This document shows positions 1 through 12,166 of a DNA stretch of 64,000 nucleotides, in pieces. The stretch lies in contig NC_044567.1 of NCBI RefSeq assembly GCF_007565055.1, positions 44,505,980 to 44,569,979 on the forward strand. Reading direction: 5' to 3'. Position numbers and translations under genes: made by a program. A model generated the notes under the pieces. The model worked only from the letters and a program-made list of their open reading frames with translations, was not told the origin of the DNA and ran no database searches. This DNA is from Rhinopithecus roxellana. Taxonomy: Eukaryota; Chordata; Mammalia; Primates; Cercopithecidae. Position 1 is the first letter of the stretch. Each line of letters starts with the position of its first letter.

Positions 1-926
1 GAATCAGAGGTGGAGCAGGGCTTAAGCCCATTTTTTGGAATTAAAGCTAGGGAGGTGTTCCGTGGAGGGTACCTAGTGATCATCTCAGAGAGGGCTTTAA
101 CTGTGGACAAAGGGCCGGACTTTATGGACTTTGTGGAATTCTGAGACTAATGTGATTTCCTCATATTCATTACTCTATTACTCCATATCGAATTTCTCTC
201 AGTAATCATTAGCAAAACTCTTAAAATGCAAAGGACTTGTGCTTGTCTTTGGGGGTATGGAGGAAAGGAATAGCTGCAGAGGCCAGATCTCCTGCCATGA
301 CAGGCTGCGGGGGAACCTGAAGGGATGCAGTGAGTGATAGGGCTACGTGTGGGGGAGTATGTTTCACCTCCTTATCACCACATGGTCAGATGCAATGAGA
401 GGAACGGCCAATACTTAGGTGTTTGAGTCAGATTCCAAGATGACTTCGATGGGTTGAAACAATAGGTTGAAATTAAGAAAGAAAAGTAAAGAAGTTGAAG
501 AGATGACCGGAATAAATGTGAGCTCCCACAGTTGGGTCTTAAAACTCAATTGCATGCTTACAAGATGAAGGAGAACAGGCTTGAAACATTTTCCATGAAG
601 AGGACTCCGGGTTTTGGTTGTTGGCATGGCAAGGCTGTAAAAATGTGACTGCAATGGAGAGTACATTGTCCGGATCATGGGAAGCCAGGATCCTAGTCCT
701 TTCTGGGCTTGAGTTGATTTCACATGGAATTATATATCCACTGCTTGGGGCCAGCATGTGAAGGGGCCGATTAGTCATGGGGCACTAGAGAGTTTTCAGA
801 GCAGGGTGACAAGGACAGCAAGAGCCTGGAAGCCATATATTACAAGATATGATTGAAAAATCATGTATTGTTTGGAAAGGAGAGCCCACAGGTTGGCCTC
901 ACCTGCATCAAGCACTGCCGTGAGGG
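1..926. other. No recognised element
   Basis: I see no recognisable repeat or gene here. Two overlapping minus-strand frames near 415-778 have ordinary composition, no family resemblance and no splice context, so I do not call them. The stretch is probably unique or very old repeat sequence. Confidence 0.5.
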
Positions 927-983
927 TGTCTTAGTTTCTTATTGCTGCCACAACAAATGACCACAAACTTCGTGGCTTATAAC

Positions 984-1044
984 AACAGAAATCGATCTTA
1001 CAGTTCTAGAGGTTAGAAGCCTCCCTGGGCTAACATCAAGATGT
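984..1044 (+). repeat. 61-bp inverted repeat, arm 1 (probable source)
   Basis: This segment of the MLT1 LTR is perfectly complementary, 61 of 61 by eye, to 2550-2610. It sits in its expected place within the LTR consensus order, so I take it as the donor and the other arm as the copy. Confidence 0.85.
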
Positions 1045-1364
1045 CAGCAGAGCTGTGTTACTTCTGGACACTCTAGTGAATAATCTGTTCCTCATCTTTT
1101 CCAACTTCCAGAGCCATTCCTTGGTGCGGGTCTCTCTTTCATTTGCAAAGCAGTGATCTTGACACTCTGACCTCTGCTTCTGCCTTCTTACTCTCCTGCC
1201 TTCCTCTTTCCCTTATAAGGAGGCTTGTGGTTGCCTTGGACACTCCTGGAAGATCCAGGCTAATATTCCCATCTGCAAGTCCTTAATTTAATCACACCTG
1301 CAAAGTCTCTTTGGCCATGTAAGGCAACATATTCACAGGTTCTGAAGATTAGGATGGTCACATC

Positions 1365-1366
<2 letters not shown>

Positions 1367-1410
<44 letters not shown>
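1367..1410 (+). repeat. (GT)n microsatellite
   Basis: Uninterrupted GT dinucleotides, about 22 units, inside the MLT1 LTR. Likely length-polymorphic. Confidence 0.95.
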
Positions 1411-1411
<1 letters not shown>

Positions 1412-1440
1412 AGGGGGGTTATTATTCCGCCTATCATCAA

Positions 1441-2076
1441 TGGCATGAATGGAAATTTTTTTTTTTTTTCTTTGTGTGGCTCGGGGAAACAGAACCTGGG
1501 CTAACAGGCGTAGGTCACAGAGGGAGACATTTGGAACAAAGACAAGGCAACCCTGTCTCATGGACTGGAATTTCTACAACAGGAGAGGAGGGCTTAAGAG
1601 GGAGTGGTCCTGCCCTCTTGGGATCGTTCACGTAGAGGATGACTTTTTGCTTGGAATGATGTTTCAGCAGGATTTCCTGTACTGGGTGGGATGTTAGACT
1701 AAATGACATTGATAGTTCTTCCCAATTTTAAGATTATTAATTTCACATAGACTGTTTAGACGTGTCATTTGTGTTGTTTGGTTCACGATTCAGGAGACTA
1801 GACAAGTCTTGCCACATGGGATGTGACAAGCCACAGACATGCCCAGGGCAGCAGATCCTGGCAGTGTCCTGCAGAGCCCCATCAGCTCACAAGGTACATT
1901 GTGAGCTGGACCAACACTGCATGGTCCAGCATCTGACTGCAGGCAACAATGATGCTTTGCCAAGGGCTCTGCTCAGGCTGGGTGCAGGCCAGGCTGCAGT
2001 GCCCGGAAGTCAATGCCACCAAGAGCAGCCCTTGGTTGATGACAAAAAGAAATGAGTGAATAAAGAACCCAGTTTG
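1441..2076. other. No recognised element
   Basis: A short T-run at 1458-1469 is the only notable feature. Frames at 1354-1709 overlap the microsatellite or T-run and lack support. A frame at 1762-2055 runs up to the Alu target site without recognisable homology. Confidence 0.5.
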
Positions 2077-2362
2077 GGCCAGGTACGGTGGCTCACGCCT
2101 GCAATCCCAGCACTTTGGGAGGCTGAGGCAGGCTGATCACAAGGTCAAGAGATTGAGACCATCCTGGCCAACATGGTGAAACCCTGTCTCTACTAAAAAT
2201 ACAAAAAAATTAGCCGGGCGTGGTGGCACACACCTGTAGTCACAGCTACTCTGGAGCCTGAGGCAGGAGAATCACTTGAACCTGGGAGGCAGAAGTTGCA
2301 GTGAGCTGAGATCGTGCCCCTACACTCCAGCCTGGCAGAGTGAGACTCCATCCCCCCCCAAA
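2077..2362 (+). mobile_element. Alu, full-length, plus strand
   Basis: It starts 'ggccaggtacggtgg' and has both arms, then a C-rich break ('tcccccccca') before a short A-run. A target-site duplication 'aaagaacccag' is visible at 2062-2072 and 2363-2373, so both ends are defined. Confidence 0.95.
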
Positions 2363-3414
2363 AAAGAACCCAGCTTCTTAACCCTGGTAATAGTGGTGGG
2401 AGGGGGTGCTACATAGCTACATACCAGCTTCCCAGGCGGTCACCTGCTCATGAAGTTAGCTGGGGCAAGTATGGGCTTCTTTCCCTACTCTGACTCATTT
2501 TCCCATTCTCTAGAACACTTTCTAAGATCATCTCCCAAACAGACATCGAACATCTTGATGTTAGCCCAGGGAGGCTTCTAACCTCTAGAACTGTAAGATC
2601 GATTTCTGTTCTCAAATCCTTATCTTCAAATAAGCTTCTGGGAGGAACCCAGGCTAGGATACAACAGAAGGTTTTCAGGGGGGATAAATCCTTCCCTGAC
2701 AAGATACAATGTGAGCTAGGAGTTTCCTATTGGCAACACCCCTCCTTCCAATACAGAAATTCTCAGCATGATAGTCCCATCTTCATTTCGAGAATTCTAA
2801 AATAGGCTCCTGCCTTTCCTAGCCATATGTAAAGTCTTGCTCTCAATGCTACATGAAGAAAAATCTCCTTATCACAAGGAGTCACGTGCTTATTGGCATT
2901 TGTCTATGAAATGCGTATAGACTTTCAATGGTTGTAGAGCCGGTTGTGGGGAAAATGGGATGTTCTGCACTTGCAGAACTGATTTTATTTTTTTTACTCC
3001 AAGTACTCAGTTGATGAAGTGCAGGTGGCTTTGTTTCTTCCAGTTCGAGTTTTCCTAGCCTACTCATTTATCGGGGAAAGGGAAGGTATATTTGGAGTTG
3101 TTCGTTTGGTCATAGCTAACACTCTGCCAGGCTGGAGTGTAGGGACACGATCTCCATGGGGCTGAAGTTCCCCTTTAGCCCCATGGACAAATGAGATGCA
3201 GCTGGCGTTATGGTGGAGCATGGAGTCGTGTGTTCTTCATCCTGCCTGCTCTGGGGGCTTGCCACAGCTGTAAATGCCAGGCCAGTCCTGAGCTCTTTCT
3301 CAGTGCCCCAGTGTTGGCAATACCCTGAACCATTGGCTGCTCGCTATCTTTGGCACTTTGCATTTCTCTGATAGTCACATCTTTACACCCCATGAGTCCC
3401 CCAATGTCACCTAC
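2363..3414. other. Mostly unrecognised sequence with one inserted copy
   Basis: Apart from the 61-bp inverted copy at 2550-2610, I recognise no element. Minus-strand frames at 2448-2702, 2882-3067 and 3208-3450 show no protein family features; the first contains the translated inverted copy. Confidence 0.5.
2550..2610 (-). repeat. 61-bp inverted repeat, arm 2 (probable insertion)
   Basis: This is an exact reverse complement of 984-1044. Neither side continues into MLT1 sequence, there is no poly(A) tail and no obvious target-site duplication, so it is not a normal retrotransposon fragment. It looks like a templated insertion from the LTR 1.5 kb upstream. Confidence 0.85.
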
Positions 3415-3970
3415 TGTATTAGTCAGGGTTCTCCAGAGAGACAGAACCAAGAGGAGAATTGGTTCACATGATTACAAGGCGAAGTCCCACGATAGCCTGT
3501 CTGCAAGCTGGGGAAAGAAAAGCCAGTAGCGTGGCTCAGTCCAAGTCTAAAAACCAGAGAAGCCCACAGTGCAGCCCCCAGTCTGAGTCTGAAGGCCCAA
3601 GAGCCCCTGGGAGGCTGCTGGTGCACGTTTCAGAATCTAAAGACCAAAGGATCTGGAGTCTGATGTCCCAGGGCAGGAGAAGAGGAAGCAAGTGTCCAGC
3701 ACAGTGTGGGAAGAGAGACAGCAGAGAGCAAGCAGACTCAGCAAGTAAGCTGCTGATCCCCCTTCTTCTGCCTGCTTTGTTCTAGCCACACTGGCAGCCA
3801 ATTGGATAGTGCCCACCTACATTGAGGGGGGCCTTCCTCTTCCAGTCCACTGACTCATGTGTCATCTCCTCTGGCAGCACCCTCACAGACACACGCAGAA
3901 GCAATACTTTACCAGCTACCTAGGCATCCTTCAATCCAGTCAAGTTGACATCTCTCAGTCACCATCACAG
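3415..3970 (-). repeat. MLT2-type ERVL LTR, reverse orientation
   Basis: It opens 'tgtattagtcagggttctcc' and ends with 'ccagtcaagttgacatc...catcacag', the antisense form of the MLT2 LTR ends. The internal 'tagtgcccacctacatt' block is also typical. An open frame at 3459-3785 lies wholly inside it and is not a gene. Confidence 0.8.
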
Positions 3971-5184
3971 CTACCCTCTGAGTTCCTGACCTGGGGACGC
4001 CGAGATGTTTGGGTTCATCCTCTGTTTCCTCTTCCACTCCCTCTCAGGGGTAGATGTATACCTCACTGATCCATCCATGCTCCCAGGGTCTGGGTGTGCA
4101 GGAAACATCTGTGGGTTTCCAACTTCAAAACTCTAGCCAGCAAACAGCATATAGGTCTCCCCTTTTTTTCAAATTCCACCCCCCCACCTCCATTTCAGAG
4201 GGAACTCACCTATCTCTTTTCGCTCCCTCTTCCTGTCCTGTAGGCGGGGCAGCAGACGACTGTCAGATTCACTTCTTTCCCTCCAGCCCTCCTGCCTTCT
4301 ATTAGCGTGAACCTTTTTACACAGTACAGGGCAAGAGAGGTTGGCAAGGGGGCAAATCAGTTTTGCCTGAACCCATCAACTTTCATGTCTCACATCCTTT
4401 GTCTCTAGCTCAGAAGCTGAGAAGTGGGTGCTTTGGGTTCCAGCAATTCACACTTTGGAGCAAATGGTGACTGCAGTTCACATGTCTAAATGGGGGTGGC
4501 CTGCGTGTGTGTGAGGGGGCAGAGCAGTCTGTCCTGTCTGATGTCTGATGGCTTTTTCTCCATATAAATCATCCCCCAGTCCTAGGTGGCTTGAAACAGC
4601 AGGTATGAACAGATGGCAGTGGCTTCTCAGCATCCTGTGTTCCTGGGGCGAGTCCAGCCACAGAGGGACTGGGGATTCAGAGTGGCCACCAGGTGAACAG
4701 TGCCATCAGAACTCTGAACTGTGTCTCAGCAATGCCCTGGGGGGCCACCCGAGAGGAGGTGTTCACCGGGAAACTTGCCCAGCACGGAGCTCAGCGGCCT
4801 CCACCTCAGTCATCGAAAGCACATTCTAAATCCATCTCTCAATGACTCCTGCCTCGTGGCTGTTTGGTGCATGGTTGGGCAGATGGAGAGGTGGGCTCCC
4901 CAGTGGGTCTGGAGCGTGGGCTTCAGAGAGTGCTAATGTTTCTCAGATCTCCTCTGCAAAGCGCCAACTGTGGAAACACTGAAACTCAGGCCAGGAAATG
5001 GAAGCGCACTGCCAGGTGGCAGGATGGGCTGCTTCTTAATTAAGGAGCCTCCCCAGCTCACGGGTGACGGGTGTGGTTTGTAAATAGTTTGTGCACCTGT
5101 TACATCCACGTGTTGTGGGAATGCTCCTGGGCTTTGTCCAAGTGGGGTCCAGGCCTCCTGTGCCTAGAACAACAGTAGAAATAA
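3971..5184. other. No recognised element
   Basis: Ordinary mixed-composition sequence with no repeat I can name. It contains a 'cttaattaagg' palindrome-like motif near 5035-5044. Several frames (4054-4305, 4548-4829, 4721-4936) lack coding features. Confidence 0.45.
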
Positions 5185-5395
5185 TATGTGGTCTTTATGG
5201 AACGTTTATAGTCTACCAAGCTTTGTGCAGTGTGAGCCCCTTTATCTGCATTATCTCATCGAATCCTCCTAGCTACCCTATAGGTAGATGTGTTACGAAG
5301 CTCATTTTATATATGAGAAGCTGACAGCAAGAGGTTAAGCAAACAGCTCAAGCTCACAGAGCTGGTGGGAGAGCGAGTCAGAACTCAAACTTGTA
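5185..5395 (-). repeat. MIR, reverse orientation
   Basis: The antisense MIR order is visible: 'tttatctgcattatctcatcgaatcctc', then 'cattttatatatgagaagctga', then 'agctcacagagctggtgg'. These match the region-by-region pattern of MIR (pre-core, core, post-core) with heavy decay. Confidence 0.7.
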
Positions 5396-5399
5396 ATTA

Positions 5400-5515
5400 G
5401 ACAAACCTGAATTTAGAGTCTCAGTTCATCATGTGTGAAACAGGGTAGTTCTATCTACCTCTTAGGATACTGTAGGGATGAAACAAAAGTATGTCGACAA
5501 AAATCTACCAGCTGG
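5400..5515 (+). repeat. MIR-like fragment, forward orientation
   Basis: 'gtctcagttcatcatgtgtgaaa' and 'ctatctacctcttaggatactgtaggga' resemble the MIR right half. It is immediately next to an opposite-strand MIR. Confidence 0.5.
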
Positions 5516-5560
5516 GAATGTGTCACTGAGTGACAATCTGGTAAATGTTTGAATGCCTAT

Positions 5561-6122
5561 TGTGAAGGCTAATTTTATGTGTCAACTTTGTTAGGCCATG
5601 GTGCCCATATATTTGATCAAATACTATTGTATGTGTTTCTGGAAAGGTATTAATACTTAAAGCAGTAGACATGGAGTAAAGCAGATCGACTACCCTCCAT
5701 GATGTGGGTGGGCCTTACCCAATCAGGTGAAGACCTTAATAGGAAAAGAGCAACCTTTTTCTGTTAAGAATAGAAAGCACTACGCTGGAATAAGAGCAAA
5801 TCCTTCCAGCACAATAGTACAATAGTGCCTTTGGACCAGAACTGCAGCTCTTCCAGCACAATAGTGCCTTTGGACAAGAACTCCAGCCTCCCTGCATACC
5901 CTGAAGATTTGCAACTTATCAAGTATCTGCAATCATGTGAGCCAATTCTTCAAAATAATTTTCTCTCTGTCTCTCTCTCTCTCTATGTATATATATATAC
6001 ACACACACATATGTATATATATGTATCTCTCTCTGTCTCTCTTTATATATATATATTTACACACACACACACACACACACATCCTACTGATTCTGTTTCT
6101 CTGGAGAATCCTGACTGAAACA
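5561..6122 (+). repeat. MLT2-type ERVL LTR, forward orientation
   Basis: It runs from 'tgtgaaggctaattttatgtgtcaac' to 'ctctggagaatcctgactgaaaca', the sense-orientation ends of MLT2. An internal ~45-bp duplication ('cttccagcacaatag' twice, 5804 and 5850) and a compound CT/TA/CA microsatellite at about 5971-6081 interrupt it. Confidence 0.8.
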
Positions 6123-8129
6123 CCTATGAATACACCTATGTGATATGGTTTATCCATATGGTATAATCAGCAGTTGTTAAAAAGAACAACTCATGCCTAT
6201 GTATTTCTAGAGGAGAAGAAAACCAGAACATGTGTGTGTGTGTGAGTCTCTATGTTTCCCTGTGAGCATAGAGAAAGGTGTGAAAAGACACATGCCTGAA
6301 GGATGATGGTGGTGGTTGTGGAGGTGTTATTGGGGTAGGGAAGGATATTCACTTTTTCTTTCTACACTCAATTGTTTGATTTTAGCATATGTTATTTGTG
6401 TCACTAAAAGGATAATAAAGTAGATAAGTATAATATGAAAATTTTGTTGATTTAAAATTTTCCTTCTGTGACTGGAGGCGGTGGGGACAGCATAGCACAA
6501 GTCTGTATCTATTTGTTTTGTACTGATCTATGTTGAGAGGACACCCTAGCTGGAGGGAGTTGACTGGTGGTTCCTTGAGGGTGCTTTCATTAATACCGCC
6601 TCCCTACACAGAACCCTGGCCTATATAAGTGTCTGAGTCCAGCTGTGGTTTTAAAGGAATCTCCTTCCACAATTCCTGGCCTTAGTTTTCGGGGGTCTGG
6701 ACAAGTTTGGTGGCCCATCTGGTGCAGTTAGGGCAGCCAAGCGTTGCTCTTCCATTGCTGAAGGGTATTAATTCTTAAACCCCCCACCCTCAGCTCTGGG
6801 ATATGTCAACAAACAGCACCAAGCAGCAACTAAGTGCTGGGTGCTGTCCCGGGTGCTGAAAAGTCACAGAGGGCCAGATTTCCACTGACCATCAACTTTG
6901 ACTGAAGGTTTACTAGACAGAGTCATTCTGGAAGCCCAGACAAGTGGAAGCATCTGATCAGAGTGGCCTGGCTTTTGGAATGTGGCCAACTGGACATTAT
7001 CAGGGAAATGTCAAGCAACTTGTACCTCTCGCCTTCAATCCTTTTGTAGGGTCAGCTGCTCACAATTGGAATTGACTGTTGGTTTGACTGACTTAGTTGA
7101 ATCAATGTGTGGTTTGTTCCTTCTGCCAAGACCAATCTCCCGTCTCCATATCCATAGAAGAGCAGGGTCTTTCTCACCTAAGATTATGGAGGATGCCAAA
7201 AGGAAGTGAGAGCCCCCAAACACCCTCTCAAACCAGCCACCTTGAAGCAATTCATTTCAACAAACATTCACCCGAAAAACAATTTGCAATTGCCAATTGC
7301 AGGCAAGACCCTGCTCTGGGACCAAAAAGTGATGAAAGTCAGATATTTCTGGTAAATAGAGGATTCTAAAGTACATCAAAATGAAGAAGGGCCTCTCCAT
7401 GAAGTGCACATCAAGACCACCTGAGAGGATGAAAAAGTGCAGGTACTTGGGCTCTTTTTAAAATCCCAGGGGAAAGGCTCTGTGATAGTGCTATGAGATG
7501 GGTGTTTGTTCTGTTAGTCATTCCCTGTGTCTGAAATGTTGGATGCAAAACAAGGAGGGATGAGAGAAGAGGCTGAAGACACTAGCCATGTCACAGTGGG
7601 GCTGGCAATCTGCAGACCCAGCTGCAGTGGTTCCCAAGGTGTCTCTTTTCACATTCTACAACTTGTCTGTATCTTGAGGAAGAGCTGACGAGAGGGTGAC
7701 AATAACCAGCTCATGTAATTATCACCCCTGTCCTAGTGAAGATGGGCTGTGTCTGGATAATAGCAGGAGTCCTGGGTGGCAACTAGAAGCCACAGGTGGT
7801 TGAGATGCAGATCAAGTTCTGAGCCATCACTGGCTTTAGGGATGATGCATGCTGGAACCGATACTTGTCCGTCCTCGAGTGTAGGGAGAGAGGAGGCTGT
7901 CAGTCGAATCTGCAACTGCGGTCTGCAGCATGCAGGGAAAGAGCAATGGCAACTTGCCATGAATTGAGTGAAATGACTCTTCCCCAGTTCCCCATCTCTG
8001 AGCTCTTTTTAAACTTGAGGGGGTGAGTCCGAATGAGCTTTTATGTTCCCTCCTTATTTTGACAGTTTGTGATCCTCTAAACTTCCCATATCAAGATATA
8101 GCCAAACAGAAACAAACCAAATCATTATA
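6123..8129. other. No recognised element
   Basis: Two kilobases where I name nothing. Frames at 6982-7369 and 7733-7967 lack any family signature. The block is comparatively repeat-poor for this window. Confidence 0.45.
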
Positions 8130-8330
8130 TCTAAAGAACATTAAGTTACATAAATGTTTAAATTACAAAAGTAGTATCTGCTCCTTATAAATATTCAACT
8201 GACACAGAATAAAAAGCAAAATCCCTTATCTCCCCATACTCTTTCCCAAAAGCAACAACTGCTAATTGTTTGGGAATAGCCTTTCCTTAGCTTGTACTAT
8301 GATGTCTCTGCTTTTAAAATTGTGAGCTTT
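8130..8330 (-). repeat. L1M 3' fragment, reverse orientation
   Basis: 'caactgacacagaataaaaagcaaaatcccttatctcccc' and 'aaaagcaacaactgctaattgttt' resemble the old L1 3' region seen in antisense. It may be the same element that resumes at 9330. Confidence 0.45.
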
Positions 8331-8767
8331 ACCATTGAACTCCAAAATTTAAATACTAGGAGACTAGATTGACTCTGAATTAAGAGTTAGAAGCTATGAA
8401 CTGGAACTGTTCTCTCCCATTCTGCACAGATGTGGGTCAGTAAGGCTGAGCTGGGAGCACGTGGCATTGTTAGGAGGAGCACCAGTGGTGGGAAATCTTT
8501 CTCTGTAGCAGTGACAAAGGCTCCGGGCTGGGTGGAAAGATATGGAAGTGCCCACCATATTCCCTTTCACAAAGGTGTTAATTGTGCTTTACACCTTTGC
8601 ACCCCAAAAGTGCAAAGGTGAAATTGCACTTGCTTGTTAATTTCTTAAGCTTCAAATCTTTTCATCCTGGCCTCAGGCTCTCTGCCCATTTTGCTAAAGA
8701 AATGCATCAATTCACCTCATTTTATCTGCTTGTGGCTGATGACTGGTTTGCTCAGGTTTTTGGTGTT

Positions 8768-9329
<562 letters not shown>

Positions 9330-9830
9330 TATTACTATTTTTTTTTAAAAAGCAGAAACACATTATACATATTTTTCTCTGTATTGTTTCCCCCACTCAA
9401 CATTTTGTATATCTCTTTGCAAGTCAATACATATAGATCTGCTTCATTCTTTGTAATAGCTGTGTAATATTCCACAGAATATAAGATTTTCTTTTTTATT
9501 GTAAACAATTCTGCAATAAACACCCTTGCCCATACATCTTTTGAACTGGTACTTTTATTTCAGTTGGATGGGTTCCCAGAAGCAGCATTGCTCCTGGGTC
9601 CAAAGGACTTAACATCTTTAACTTTAATAAATCCTACTAGGTTACTCTCTAAAATGGTTGGGATAATTTACAGTTCCACCAACAGAGTTTGTGAGTGTCC
9701 CTGTCTTCCTGCCCTTGCCAGTACTACATGTTATCAGTCTTCTTAAATTCGGAGGTCGGGAAGTGGAATCATTTTTTTTTTTCATTTGCATTTCTCTGAA
9801 AACTGATGGGGTTTTACTTTAGTCTTAAGT
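9330..9830 (-). mobile_element. L1M fragment (ORF2 3' end), reverse orientation
   Basis: Antisense L1 landmarks are in order: 'ggtcaatacatatagatctgc'-like target (9423-9441), 'gtaatattccacag', 'ttctgcaataaacaccc', 'agttccaccaacag', and 'catttgcatttctctga'. It is strongly decayed and truncated at both ends. Confidence 0.75.
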
Positions 9831-10164
9831 TTACTGTATGCATTATGTTTGCAGATGTGGTTGGGGTAGCATGTGAGGATAGAAGGTGAAGATATTTTGG
9901 AAGGTCAAAGAGCTTGGAGAAAATGGGGTGTGTCCTTGATTATTTTCCGATCACATGGGGCGATCTGGTGGTGTCTCGTGCTACCAAATGCATACAGATG
10001 AAAGCATGGGATTATAGCACACACTGAAGCAGTTTAGAAAAATGAAATTGGGGTTGCCTTCTCCATTTTCAGAGTTGAGCATACATTGATGGGCTTTTTG
10101 AGGAGTTAGTGAGCTCCTCATTCCTGGAAGGATTTAAACAGACATAAGAAGGCTGACTTCTATT
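9831..10164. other. No recognised element
   Basis: Short unique-looking spacer between an L1M relic and an L2 relic; nothing supported. Confidence 0.45.
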
Positions 10165-10260
10165 TATTTCTTAAGGATAGAGTGATGAATAAGACAGGCA
10201 TAGTCTTTGCATTCATGAATCCTAGAGTCTGATGAGGAAGTCACACAGTTAGCAACACGA
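10165..10260 (-). repeat. L2 3' end fragment, reverse orientation
   Basis: 'gatgaataagacaggcatagtctttgcattcatgaatcctagagtctg' matches the antisense L2 tail pattern (tracts for 'kept ... informed of stores' appear as 'agtctttgcattc...agagtctgatgagg'). Confidence 0.5.
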
Positions 10261-10384
10261 TTTTACACGTGCAGCCCTCCCTCATCATTCATGGGGGATT
10301 GGTGTTTTTATAAAAAGTGGAAATTTGAACATAGGGAGAATTCCATGTGGAGATGAAGGCAGAAATAAAACTCAAGCATCTACA

Positions 10385-11030
10385 CACCAAAGAATTCCAG
10401 TGAGCCACGAGAAGCTGGGGAGAGGCAAGAAAGATGTGTTAACTCACTCTCACATTGCTAATAAGGAACTACCTGAGACTGAGTAATTTATAAAGGAGAG
10501 AGGTTTAATTGGCTCACGGTTCCACAGGCTGTACAGGAAGCATGGCTGGGGAGGCCTCAGGAAACTTACAGTCATGGCGGAAGGCGAAGGGGAAGCAGGC
10601 ACATCTTCACATGGCCACAGAAGAAAGTGAGAGAGTGTGAACGAAGCAGGAGGTGCTATATGCTTATAAACAACCAGACCGCATGAGAGATCTGTCACGT
10701 GGTCTATCAGGAGATCTATCACATGAGAGGTCTCTCGTGAGACAGCACTAGGGTGATGGTGCTAAACATCAGAAACCACCCCCAGTATCTAGTCACCTCC
10801 CACCAGGCCCCACCTCCAACAATGGGGATTACAATTCAATGGGATTTGGGTGGGGACACAGAGCCAAACCATGCAGAAAGGATTCCGCTACTGGTCCCAG
10901 AGGGAGCATGGCAATGCTGACACTTTGGTCTCAGACTTCTAGCCTCCAGAACTGTGAGACAATACCTTTCTATTGTTTAAGCCTCCCAGTTTCTAGTACT
11001 TTTTAACATCAGCCGTAGAAAAGTAATAGA
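10385..11030 (+). repeat. MLT1-type LTR, forward, split by a younger LTR
   Basis: The left piece (10385-10436, 'gccacgagaagctgggg') and right piece (10876-11030, 'cagagggagcatgg', 'cctccagaactgtgag', 'attgtttaagcc') are consecutive parts of an MLT1 LTR. The THE1-type LTR between them is a later insertion. Confidence 0.75.
10437..10875 (-). mobile_element. THE1/MST-type solo LTR, reverse orientation
   Basis: It opens 'tgttaactcactctcacattgct' and shows the diagnostic 'ggtttaattggctcacgg', 'ctgtacaggaagcatggctgg' and 'acctcccaccaggccccacc', ending 'gccaaaccatgca'. A local GATC-rich duplication ('ggagatctatcac') is present near 10705. No internal sequence is attached, so it is a solo LTR inside MLT1. 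Confidence 0.9.
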
Positions 11031-11708
11031 GAGAATCAGGGAGATCATCAAATCCAGGGTTAGGGGTGGAGTGGGGAGGAACAAGGCATGAAGCTAAGGC
11101 ATGAAGCTTCATGGACAGAGAGCTAAGAGGGCATGAGAACTGACTGAGGGCAAAGAGAAGAGATCCTGAGGAATGGCCAATGCATGTCTTCTGCTCAATT
11201 TGGGTGTCTGCCAGGGCTGGTGCCTGAAGCTGATGGAGAAGCAGACCCAAATGATAGAGGAGGCTTTGAAAATCCACCTAGATGACTCATGCAGACAGCT
11301 GGCTCCTGAGCTTACCTGGGTGTGGAATGACCAATCATCCCTGTTGGCCTAGGACTGAAGAGTTTCCTGGGATATGGACTTCCAGTGCGAACACTAGCAA
11401 AGCCTCAGGAAAATTGCTATATTGGTCACCCTACCTGGCTGTAACCCCAAAAGGTACAGCTTCTTTGAAACAATGTAAAATCCCAAGGGTGGTTCTCAGC
11501 CTAGCCTGCCAAAGTGCGATGATGTTGGCCACACTCTGATTACACCAAGGTGCTGATGGATCTGACTAGACACCACAAGAGTGTGGCCATGGTGTCTGTG
11601 GGTCCTTGATCTTCACAAATTTCAGAACAGAGGGCAGATCAGGGACTTCCTTAATGGAGAACCTGACTGGTTTTCCTTCTGGTCCTCCAGGATATGCCAG
11701 GAGCACCT
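11031..11708. other. No recognised element
   Basis: Contains a small tandem 'aaggcatgaagct' pair near 11083-11108. No gene or named repeat supported. Confidence 0.45.
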
Positions 11709-12166
11709 GTATTGGGGTGAGTGGTACCCCCCAAAAGATATCTCCTTGTCCTTATCTCTAGAACCTGTGCGTATTACCTTACATGGCCAAAGTTGTGTTA
11801 AATTAAGAATCTTGAGAGGGGGAATTTATTCTAGATTATCCTGAAGACCATAGATGCCACCGTAGGTATGCTGAGAAAAAGGAACACAGAGGGAGGCTTG
11901 ATACAGAAACACACAGGGGAAGGTAGCATAAGGATGGAGGCGGGAATTGGAATGATGCAGCCACATGCCCAGGAATGCTAGGGCAGCCAGTCCTAGAAGA
12001 AGCAAGGGCTGGGTCGTTCTCCAGAGGCTCCAGAGGGAGTGTGGCCCTGCTGACACCTTCATTTCAGACTCCTAGCCTCTAGACCTGTGAGAGAATCAAG
12101 TTCTGTTGTTTTAAGCCACCAAGTCTATGGTAAATTGTTATAGCAGCTACAGGAAACTGAGGCAGC
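11709..12166 (+). repeat. MLT1-type LTR, forward orientation
   Basis: 'tgtattggggtgagtggtacc' begins it; 'ctctagaacctgtgcg', 'cacatgcccaggaatgctagg', 'ccagagggagtgtggccctgctgacacc' and 'ttgttttaagccaccaagtc' follow in consensus order. It is full length or nearly so. Confidence 0.8.

Larger units (their letters stand above)
927..1440 (-). repeat. MLT1-type MaLR LTR, reverse orientation
   Basis: It begins 'tgtcttagtttctt' and continues with the antisense LTR hallmarks 'aacaacagaaat' and 'cagttctagagg', and ends near 'cctatcatca'. This is the reverse complement of the common MLT1 3' end. A GT microsatellite expanded inside it at 1367-1410. Part of it (984-1044) is present again in inverted form at 2550-2610. 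The subfamily is from memory. Confidence 0.75.
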
